DNA from: Pseudoips prasinana
Taxonomy: Eukaryota > Arthropoda > Insecta > Lepidoptera > Nolidae
DNA: 64,000 bases
NCBI GenBank assembly: GCA_951640165.1
Contig: OX621258.1
Span: 6,409,501-6,473,500, forward strand
Reading direction: 5' to 3'
The notes under the pieces were generated by a model. That model had not been told where the DNA came from, did not search any database, and was given only the letters and a program-made list of their open reading frames with translations. The position numbers and the translations under genes were made by a program. Shown piece after piece: positions 1 to 9,164 of the stretch (position 1 is the stretch's first letter; each line of letters begins with the position of its first letter).

Positions 1-922
1 CTCCCTCAGTGCGCAATCTTGTTAGATTATAATATCTTTGCTGGCACCATCTTAAATTAGCTGTCAGTTATGAGCGCGAAATTTGAAACTGCGTCATTAT
101 GAAAATTCATTTTAAAATTAGATTTGTATTTAAAATTATGTATACATACTTTAGCGATTCTTACATATATATTTGGAACATAATTTCAAAATCACACGCT
201 TATAAATACACACTCTACTGTGTATGATTATCATGCAATAATCTATGGTATATAACATGGTAAAAAAGGGGAAAATATTGAAAATGTTATCGATTTACCC
301 ACATTTAAGTTTATTTTGCATCTTAACCAGAAGTTGCTTACTTATAAAAGTAGTAAATTATACAAGTGATTTTCATTATTTTACCTTTTTAAAACATATA
401 ATTTAGTCTCCCAATCGATTTTGTATATTTTTCAGTCTTATACAAGGCACCGATAAAATTCAATTTTGTATATTTATAAAAAAATTGTTGCCATTCGAAT
501 AATATACGAATTCATTCATGATAAAATTGGCACGTTTATTATCAACTTTGCCTGGCTAAAATCGAATGATAATCTGTTTCAATAGGGAAAAGGAATGTTA
601 TGATGCCATTATGTACTTATCTGCTCACTTTTGAAAGGAAAAGCTGTATAAAATGGATTCAACCCATCTATTTAAAGGAAATCTAATGTATATTAGCATC
701 ATTTTTATTTAGTTTACCTACAATATATTTCTTACTTTAACCGGGCAATATATAATTATTTTGTATTTTATTTCTAAAATCGAGATATTTTGATTGCAAT
801 ATGGCTATTAAAATATATACATAAAATATTTCACATTTACACCAATATAATGTATCTTGCGTAGTTATATCTATAATAAAAGCTGGTAAGTTTAATATAA
901 TGGATTATTGATAAAATATGTA

Positions 923-1091
923 CATACATACATACATAGACTCACGCCTGTTTCCCAGAGGGGTAGGCAGAGACAACGGATTTCCATTTGTCACGATCTT
1001 TGCATACTTCTTTTGCCTCGATTACTGTCATTATATTCTTCATACATGCTCGCCGGTTTAGGGTACTTCTGACCTGCCCTTTCTTGAGAAC
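923..1091 (-). mobile_element. Short retroposon insertion with 7-bp target-site duplication
   Basis: A1 holds 169 bp here that are missing from the same place in A2 (near 22285) and A3 (near 42050). The insert is flanked by ATATGTA at 916-922 and 1092-1098, while A2 and A3 keep a single copy. It starts with a (CATA)n tract and then a 'ctcacgcctgtttcccagag' type segment typical of lepidopteran retroposon 3' ends in reverse orientation. The empty sites show the insertion happened after, or was not shared by, the duplication that made A2 and A3. Confidence 0.8.
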
Positions 1092-2380
1092 ATATGTAGA
1101 AGTTAAAATTTCATATGTATGTGGTAATAAAGTCGTGGCCATTTTTTATTTTACCCTAATATTAAAATTGACCACGTTAAGGCAAGATTAGTACCAATCT
1201 GTAATAAACTTCGTACAAAAAATGCTGTATTTACTTGAACTATTCGGATTGGTATTCATCCTATTATGTAATAAGTACTATTATTTTGTGACATATTATT
1301 GAGAATATGGACGGTAGATATAATTCGATTTATTTCCATGAATCTGCCTTATGAGCAAAAATATGATTTATTATTAAAATAAAATTGAAACATGATATCG
1401 CTTTTTACTTATTTACGCTCTAAATGAAATTATTTATTCCTCTATAGAACTACTCTGGCTTTGTTAAATATTACTAAAATCCGTTATTATTTCAAAAGAA
1501 TCACTTTACTCCAAATAGGCGAACGAGCATAGAGAAACCATAGACAGTGAATAAAACATCTCCAAATATTAATAAAACATAAATATTTCAGAGAAACTTA
1601 TAGTCATGAGTAAAGTTTAAAATTAGCCGTTTAAATATATATGTATTTACTCCATATAAGGCTGCAATATTCAACGTTGAACAAAAATATTAAATAAAAT
1701 GACTGAAGATAACGCCATTTTGGAGTAAAATGACTTGAAACTGACAAGATGCATTGACTATAGAAGAACAGAAAACCGATATTTCAATCTTCAAATGCCT
1801 GGGGTGCTAAAACATCCTAAATTTAAATGTTATTTTTTTCATTGTGTCTGATGGGATCCGACCACTTGTGGCTCCCCACTATGCCTTAGCTTGGTAACAA
1901 ACTGCCTAATGGACATTGCGTTGCATGGCATAACGTGATACAAGTCTACTTCCAGAAGAACAAGTTCTAAATATAAAAGACGAGTGTGTCATTGTCACAA
2001 AACGTTCCATACTCAAATTAGACGGTAAATTTCTGTTGACATAACTGAACATTCTTAATTCAAATTTTGAATGTTATGTAAAAGAACGTTCTAAATTCAA
2101 AAAAAGACCTGTCTAAAGGAGAAAATATACCTAGATTTTGGTTCTCATGTGTTTTCAGTCCAGATAATCGGTGTATCCCTGAGCGCCGGTGAAGATGACG
2201 TCAATCCATATGCGTGCAGCTTCGCCAGATGGCGCCATGAGGTAGTACCGCCGTTGTCTAGTTTTCACTATGAATGTTGTTAGCGGGTTTGGTGATTTGG
2301 ATGTGTTCCCGTGGTCTAGGTACACTTCTTCTATTACCTGTAAAGATAGGAAATATTTTTAGAAATTGCGTTAGACTTAC

Positions 2381-2475
2381 TTATCATCATCATATCAGCG
2401 GAAAGACAGCCACTGCTGGGCAAATGCCTACCCCAAAGATCTCCACAATAGCCGGCCCTGCGCTGTCCGTATCCA
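2381..2475 (-). mobile_element. RTE-type LINE 3' end fragment
   Basis: The 'atcatcatatcagcggaaag' start and 'ccactgctgggcaaatgcc' core are, on the minus strand, the C-terminal codons and 3' tail of lepidopteran RTE LINEs (a QQWTSFG-like end then TGATGATGA). It lies in the last PHLDB intron and has a counterpart at about 23545-23640. Only about 95 bp remain. Confidence 0.6.
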
Positions 2476-2619
2476 ACGGCTTCCCGCGACCCTTGCAACA
2501 TCGTCGGTCCACCTTGTAGAGGGGGGTCGGGGGGGAGGGGGCGATAGCGTATATTAACGGCTTAGTTATGATTTACTTTTATGGATTCTTGAGCTTTACT
2601 GGTAAGAAATAAAATCAAG

Positions 2620-2880
2620 ACTAAGGCGCTCATGGTCTCACCGGTTTGTAAGTAACCGACGAGGTAAAGCACCTAGGCACCGTTAAACTTATTTTCTGGG
2701 CATCTCCGTACTTCGGAGGGCAATTTAAGATGCTGGTCCCGGTAGTTGTCATTAGACAACAGGAGATAAGCCATGTCAGAAGCTTACCTCTGACATGGCT
2801 TATCGACTGGGTGGCTTGAACAACTCTATGGTGATAGAGTTGTTCAAGCCACCACTGGATAACCTCTGATCATACGAAAA
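2620..2880. repeat. Interspersed repeat with two strong hairpins
   Basis: Contains a 15-bp stem at 2766-2803 (ataagccatgtcaga, 8-nt loop) and a perfect 20-bp stem with 4-nt loop at 2810-2853. The surrounding sequence ('gcacctaggcaccgttaaac', 'cggagggca', 'gtcccggtagttgtcattag') is a dispersed lepidopteran repeat also seen at 23820-24030, 43790-43860, 55420-55620 and 57110-57250. The hairpins are shared with A2, so they predate that duplication. No coding capacity. Confidence 0.6.
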
Positions 2881-4044
2881 AAAAAACCACGGGGAGTCAG
2901 AATTATTTATCTTCAATTAACTACTACAATTAAATTGGCGAGAATGTGATCTACCTGTGCATATACCAACAGCTGTTTAAGCAGTATTATTTAAACAACG
3001 TGTTCACTAATGTAGGTTGGAACTTATTCGAGAGTGGTTCCGGAGCCATCACTATAAGCATCTAGAGGATAGGCTGCAATAGTGGGTTATCCTGTGGACT
3101 CCCACATACCCCGTCATCTCCCCAAAACGGCATGGAGTGGGGACCTTTAAAACGCTTCCACAAGGAAAAACAAAAAAGCAGCCAAGTGCGATTCGGACTC
3201 GCCCGTGAAGAGTTCCGTAGCAGCACATATATAAACATAGTAAGTAACATAATATAAAAATTTTGAGTTTCAGTTCTAAGTATGGAGCACCCCCATAATT
3301 TATTGTATTTTTTCAATTTTTGTGTGAAAATCTTAATGCGGTTCACAGAATACATCTACTTACCAAGTTTCAACGGTATAGTCCTCATAGTTGCGGAAAA
3401 AAGTGGCTGTGACATACGGACGGATAGACAGGGTATATAAGGGTTCCGTTTTTTGCCATTTGGCTGCGGGAAGCTAAAAACAGGACGTGCAGGCGTGTTA
3501 AGGAATGCAGCGTGACAACCATAGGGTTGAGGCACTGCCGTTTGGATACAAGACTAGGGGATCAAATCTTACCTGGAAGTAGGCCCCTCCCCTGGGTTTC
3601 TTCTCACTCTTGTCCCAGTAGTAGACGAACGTTTTCGTTTCTCTATCGAAAACGAACCACCTGCAATACATATCAAATGGATTCAGTAACAGTTTGATAC
3701 ATTCAAATTAACGTTAGTAACGATTGTCTTCATTCTATAAATGTGTCACCGCCGTGGGAGTACATATAATAAAAAAAACAGTTTTTACTCACGTAGACTT
3801 TAAAAAAGCGCTTGTAAATAGTCGGAACATTTCGTAGTCATACAGTTATTATTTCTAGTTACTTATTACAGATATTTAGGTACACGGAATGTTAAAACAT
3901 TTATACAATATATTTTATAATATTAATAATAATAATAATTTAGCTAGCTTGTATTAAGTTATTGTCAAGGAGATTATGTTTAGGTTTAATTCTTGAAATT
4001 TTTAATTTACTACATATTGTCTGACTAGGAGTGGTGGTAGTAGA

Positions 4045-4308
4045 CGCTAATAATGATAAACAATGTCCTTCTGGTCGATTTCGGCAGAGAGCCTCAACGG
4101 GGAACTAGCCATCTGAGAGTATGGGTAAACACAGGGGCACTTTCTATTCCATCACTCCCATGATCCGATGGGACGACGCTGGACCGGAAAGAAGTCAGGT
4201 ACAGGCCCGACGACTTTGCGTGCTCTCCGAGGGATAGATAGGGGTGTCATATCGTCAATTCACAGACTTCGGGCAAATAGTGAGAATTTTCATTACAGCT
4301 AGACCAAC
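4045..4308 (-). mobile_element. tRNA-derived SINE, family S1 (minus, internally deleted)
   Basis: Reverse complement of the SINE seen complete at 45001-45360. Shared blocks include 'aaacacaggggcactttcta', 'atgatccgatgggacga' and the tRNA-like end 'ctagaccaacga', the reverse of an A-box region. The middle of the tRNA-like head is deleted. A2 carries the matching copy at 25147-25436. It marks the right edge of the duplicated unit. Confidence 0.7.
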
Positions 4309-5032
4309 GAACGTTTGCCGCATAATCCCTCCAGATATCTCTTTAAATAACTGGCTTACTTCTCATGGCCTTAGCATTTCGGCTCTAAAAAGCACTGCCA
4401 TGATTTTTTCTCGTAAAAGAGTTATTCCGGGTATTTACCTTGAAATCGAAGGATCTCCCATCAAGGTCGAAGATAAAGTAAAATTTCTTGGTATTATCTT
4501 GGACCCTAAGCTTTCTGGTGTCTCCCATCTTCACTATGTGGTTAGCAAATGTGAGAAAAACTTGAATATTATGCGAGCCCTCGCTGGGGTTTGGTGGGGG
4601 GCTCATCCTTTTACCATTAAACTAATTTATAATGCCACAATAAGGAGTTTATTGGACTATGGTTCTTTCCTTCTGGAGCCATGTAATAAAGTTGCTATGT
4701 CTAAGCTGGAGATCATTCAGTCGAAGTCTCTACGTATTGTCCTGGGTTGCACGAGATCCACTCCAACAAATGCTTTGCAGTTAGAGGGTGGTGACCCTAC
4801 TCTTCTCCTTCGTAGACAATACCTGGCAGACAGATTTATTTATAAAGCATTCTTTCTCAATAGTAATAGTATTTTGACTAAGCTTTCTCATCTAGATAGT
4901 TTGATTCCCCATAGTGATTATTGGAGACACAAGGGTGTTCCTTCGATTATTAATTCTTTTCGAAAAATTTGTATAGTAAAAGATAATGCCCCAATTCGCC
5001 AATGTAATAAATTTCCTTTATATGATGTTCCT

Positions 5033-5252
5033 TATAGCGACTGTATATCGCACATAATATCACCTATTTAGATATTATCACGTAGCACATAAAATCACGT
5101 ATTTAGATTAAGCTTAGTGATTAAGAATTAACACGTATGTAAGATATTTACACGTACAACATTAGTATATAAACCCTTTTTACATATTAAATATAACAGA
5201 CTAAAATACCATCTTGTTGTCACATTATTACTCTTGCCAACATATGGCAAAT
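5033..5252 (+). repeat. Gypsy 5' LTR
   Basis: 220 bp. Starts TATAGCGACTG where the 3' LTR has TGTAGCGACTG, so the canonical TG is mutated here. Ends at ...GGCAAAT next to the primer-binding site. Confidence 0.85.
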
Positions 5253-5409
5253 TGGTGACCCCGAGAAGAAAAACACGCAACATGACTCAACCAACGTGCA
5301 AATAAAGCAGCAACCAACATGAACACTCGAAATAGCAGCTGGCACCGGCATTCTGTCCCGCATTCCGGAGTTTTGGAGGGACCAACCCAGATTATGGTTT
5401 ATCCAAGGA

Positions 5410-5956
5410 AGAAATACTACAGGTTAGTGACCTTATTACCTCCCCGCCATCTACAGAAAAGTATAAGACCATCAAGGAACGTCTAATCGACTGCTATGAA
5501 GAATCAGAACAACGTCAATTTCAAAAATTATTGTCTGAAATGGACCTCGGCGATCAAAAACCATCACAACTTCTACGCAAGATGCAAGTTTTGGGTAAAG
5601 GAAAAATCGGCGATGAAACCATCAAACTACTATGGTTGAGACTTTTACCACCATCAGTTACTACAGTTCTAGCTGCCACAGAGGACATGGACGTCAAACA
5701 GATGAGCCAGATTGCCGACAAAATATTATTAAATTCAAAACTTACTGAGGTATCAGCCGTAAACGAAATTATAAATAAAACAGACGACGGTGCAATGAGC
5801 AGCATATTAGCCCAATTAGCAAAAATGCAATTGGAACTAAATACAATTCAGCGCAATCATAGAGACTATCGACGCAGCACTCCAAGTTACTATAAGCGTC
5901 AACATTCTCCATCGAGGTCAAGAGCAAGCAGTCGGAGCAAATATTTCAGTTATTAG
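5410..5956 (+). pseudogene. Gypsy gag remnant
   Basis: An open frame from about 5392 to 5956 encodes a capsid-like segment (EEILQVSDLI; YKTIKERLIDCYEESEQRQF; MDLGDQKPSQLLRKM; LWLRLLPPSVTTVLAA) and ends in a basic, Ser/Arg-rich tail (SPSRSRASSRSKY). The upstream 'FWRDQP' piece sits in a different frame, so the N-terminus is disrupted. No zinc knuckle is visible. The spacing and motifs fit the retrotransposon gag of insect Gypsy elements. Confidence 0.7.
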
Positions 5957-6700
5957 CAAGCCACAGAGACCTTCATCTATACAAAGTGAACAATACACAC
6001 TTTATGCCGCTAATGGTACAAAAATCAAGACATATGGTAAAAAAACACTCACTTTAAACTTGGGGCTACGTAGACGTTTTATGTGGATCTTCGTCATCGC
6101 AGATGTAACGCAACCAATTATCGGCGCAGATTTTTTTAGAGCATTAAAAGTTATTAGTCGACATAGCTGGTCGGAAACTTATTGACAGGGTAACTGAGCT
6201 GACGACGCCTGCAACCCTGACCAAATCGACGCAGCAATCAATTCGGACTATTTACGTTGGAAACAAACGGCGCATTACTCAACTTTTATCAGCATTTGGA
6301 CACGGTTTTCAAACGCTTACAGGAGAATGGAGTAACTATTAATCTCGAAAAATGTGACTTTCTCAAGAGCGAAATAGATTTCTTAGGTTATCATATAACG
6401 AGCCAAGGAATAAGCCAAAGACAGTCAAAGAATTAAGGAGATTTTTAGACATGGTTAATTTTTATAGAAATAACCTTCCACACGCCGCTGACTATCAAAA
6501 CATTCTAAGCAACTATCTGCGCGACTCTAAAAAAAACGATAATTTTCCTATTCCTTGGTCAACAAAGGCCGAAAAAGCTTTTGATAAATGCAAGGAAAAC
6601 ATTTTGAACGCAGTATTGACAGTTCAGAGCAAACTATTTGTGCGATGCGACAGAATAAAAAAAAAGTCTAACACCCCTATGAAGGACCTTTCCCAGTGAC
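5957..6700 (+). pseudogene. Gypsy protease and RT/connection scraps
   Basis: After the gag stop, translated fragments resemble the C-terminal part of a retropepsin (LYAANGTKIKTYG; PIIGADFFRA), then a short piece of RT palm/thumb (LRRFLDMVNFYRNNLPHAA; WSTKAEKAFDKCK at 6451-6699). The pieces are in different frames with large deletions between them. The catalytic RT core, RNase H and integrase are gone. Confidence 0.65.
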
Positions 6701-6841
6701 AAAAAGAATAATCAAAACAAATGCCACGGTTAACCTAGGTCATGGCGCATATGTTTAAACCAAGTGCAGCGACCAAGGCAGTATAATGTGTAAAAACAAC
6801 ATCAGCAATTTTTATTATATTCTGCATCAACAAGGTTACGT

Positions 6842-7222
6842 AGTCGCTACATATACTCCCCCTTTAAAAAAATATATATATTTCTAATTCCTATAGTTGA
6901 TTAAAAATATACAGACTAAATATATTTTAGTCTGTTATATTTAATATGTAAAAAGGGTTTATATACTAATGTTGTACGTGTAAATATCTTATATGTTTAT
7001 ATATAATAAGTTATTATGTTATTATTACTAATTTAAGTTATTATGTAACATAATAACTTATAAAATAAATAAAATATGTAACTAGTGACTAGTTACATAT
7101 TTTATTTATTTTATAAGTTATTATGTTATTATTACTAATTTAAAACATTACTGTATATTTTAATCAACTATAGGAATTAGAAATATATATATTTTTTTAA
7201 AGGGGGAGTATATGTAGCGACT
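6842..7222. repeat. Large inverted repeat at the Gypsy 3' end
   Basis: 6842-6914 is the reverse complement of the stretch that includes the polypurine tract and first bases of the 3' LTR (about 7150-7222). 6915-6991 is an inverted piece of LTR interior. 7030-7085 mirrors 7087-7140 around ACTAGTGACTAGT. The result is a foldback structure with an asymmetric extra LTR piece in the left arm. Confidence 0.8.
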
Positions 7223-7432
7223 GTATATCGCACATAATATCACCTATTTAGATATTATCACGTAGCACATAAAATCACGTATTTAGATTAAGCTTAGTGA
7301 TTAAGAATTAACACGTACGTAAGATATTTACACGTACAACATTAGTATATAAACCCTTTTTACATATTAAATATAACAGACTAAAATACCATCTTGTTGT
7401 CTCATTATTACTCTTGCCAACATATGGCAAAT
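7213..7432 (+). repeat. Gypsy 3' LTR
   Basis: 220 bp, TGTAGCGACTG...GGCAAAT, preceded by the polypurine tract and followed by TCCT and the resumed LINE frame. Confidence 0.85.
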
Positions 7433-9164
7433 TCCTTATGAAATTCTTCACTTTTGTCCAAATTTAATCCCATATATTGGCTTGAGCAAGGAAACACTGC
7501 AGGCTAACAATATATTTCTTTCAATTGTTGATGACAAATGGAGAGATTATCACAAATTCTTTACTGATGCATCCAAGTTGTCTTCAAATGGTAAAACTCG
7601 TATTTCCGTATTTTATTTAAATTCTCAAATTTATTTACAATTTCAGTGCCCTCCAGAGTCGTCTGTTTACTCCGGAGAGTGCATTGGCATTCTAGAGGCA
7701 TGTCTTTTTATTTTGTCCCATAATTCTATTACTAATGCGGTTATTTTTTCGGACTCCAGAAGCGCCCTAGAGGCAATTGTTAAAAACCCTTTTAAGGTTT
7801 TCCTCAGTAGTCCAATCATTATGGAAATAAAAAAATGTTTGTATTTCTGCCCCATTAGAGGAGTTGAGGTTATTTTGGTATGGATCCCAGGTCATGCTGG
7901 TATTCATGGCAATGAGTTGGCGGATGCATCGGCTAAAGACGCTGTTTCCAGTAGCTTTGCGGACCTGAAATATTATTATGTCCAAATATATGACATTCTT
8001 CACTCCTCCAAAATAGACCTGGCTGAGTCCTGGCAGTGTTCTTGGACTGAATCGAGTAGGACAAGGGGTGGACTTTATGCCTCTATTCAACCTGTAATCC
8101 CATCCAAACCATGGTTTTACAAATTTAAGAAGGTTCCCAAGACTGTTATCTCAGTTATTTGCAGGATTCGTTTTGGCCATTGCTGCTCCCCAGTTTTTCT
8201 CCATAAAATTAGAGTCCGTGACAATTCATTGTGTGAGTGTGTGGTCTGGACGAAGGTACTCTGGACCACATTTTTCTTTGTTGTCAATTAAATAAACCCT
8301 TCCCTTTAGAACCGATCTCCTCAAAAATAAAAATTCAGTACCCAGTTAATGTTCGGCACCTACTATCTTACTTTCCAAATCCCCATATAATTGTTGCTTT
8401 TATTAAATTTATTTTTTCTAACACGATAAAGCTATAGTATAATAAATAATAAGTATTCTAGTGTTGTTGTTTGTTTTACATATCATTATTATATTCAACC
8501 AATACTTATTTGTGTTTGTCTTTTGTTTCAGGTTCCATATAACGCCTTAATTGTACAATTTACAACAAATATTGATTAATTTCATTTTGGATTCCCATGA
8601 GTAGTCATTACATGACACTGGCAGAAATTGCTGGACAAGCCAGCAGATTGCCATATTAAAAAAAAAAGTTTTTTGATTAAACATGAACACAAGTATTGGC
8701 TGATTCTCAATTAAAAGAACGGTTAAAAGTATAGAAGTACCTACCTATACTTACGTTATTGTTCTTAAAACTTTTAGTACCTACCTACAGAATACTTCCA
8801 AATTCTCAGTATATGTGGCAACTCCGCCTACCGAAATATGGCCAAGGTCAAGGTCAATATCTTCTTGTGTTAACTACCGGATGTACTCCAATCACGAACA
8901 CTAAAAACAATATAATTATTATATTTCTCGCCATTAAAACGATAAAAATCAATAGTGTGGAACCTAATTGGTAGCTGATAAGGTTGAAACATTTAGAAGT
9001 GCTATCATTTGGGTACCTAACGAAAATACTTCACAACTTGTTTGTAAAAGTAGTACCTATTGCCTGGGGCCACGAATTGGGTTGGGTATTGCTTGTTGTT
9101 TTCCATTCAGACGTATTTGCGAACTTTTAGACATTATAATAGATTCCATAGTTACCTTCTTACA

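Larger units (their letters stand above)
2155..3660 (-). pseudogene. Duplicated last two exons of PHLDB/LL5-type gene (A1)
   Basis: Exon 3573-3660 (88 nt) and terminal exon 2155-2337 (183 nt with TGA) on the minus strand match the real gene at 44852-44939 and 43086-43268. The first is identical at the DNA level. The second has one synonymous change (Pro codon). Splice acceptors and the donor are intact. Together they encode the second half of a PH domain, from WFVFDRE to GYTDYLD and stop. The upstream exons are absent: homology ends at 4308 in a SINE and LINE. It is a headless fragment, unless read-through transcripts from the gene at 43-51 kb splice into it. Confidence 0.85.
1..4308. repeat. 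Segmental duplication, partial unit A1 (tail of a left-hand unit)
   Basis: Homologous at high identity to about 21385-25436 (A2) and, over its first 2.3 kb, to about 41150-43290 (A3). Homology with A2 begins near position 42; the first ~40 bases differ. It carries the last two exons of a PHLDB-type gene (2155-3660) and ends in a SINE. Positions 1-2150 hold no gene I can support: AT-rich DNA matching the other units, plus one SINE-like insertion at 923-1091. In A2 and A3 the equivalent DNA lies downstream of the 1220-residue gene, so another gene copy may sit left of the window. Confidence 0.85.
5033..7432 (+). mobile_element. Gypsy-class LTR retrotransposon, internally deleted
   Basis: Two 220-bp direct repeats (5033-5252, 7213-7432) differ at about three positions, suggesting a fairly recent insertion. 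A TCCT target duplication flanks it (5029-5032, 7433-7436). A primer-binding site TGGTGACCCCGA follows the 5' LTR directly at 5253, and a polypurine tract (aaagggggag) lies just before the 3' LTR. Internally only gag and scraps of protease and RT remain, and an inverted duplication occupies the 3' end. No envelope-like frame is seen. Nested inside the Jockey LINE. Confidence 0.9.
4309..8668 (+). mobile_element. Jockey-type LINE, 5'-truncated, split by a Gypsy element
   Basis: The reading frame 4329-5032 encodes the end of a reverse transcriptase (LNNWLTSHGL, then KFLGIILDPKL, then SLLDYGSFLLEP). It resumes in frame at 7437 once the Gypsy insertion and one copy of its TCCT duplication are removed. 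The second part is an RNase H domain (FFTDASKL; GECIGILEA; SDSRSALEAI; WIPGHAGIHGNELAD). A frameshift near 8240 moves the C-terminus into another frame (GLDEGTLDHIFLCC to about 8437). An A-rich tail near 8660 ends the element. Endonuclease and most of the RT are missing, so it cannot move by itself. Confidence 0.85.
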
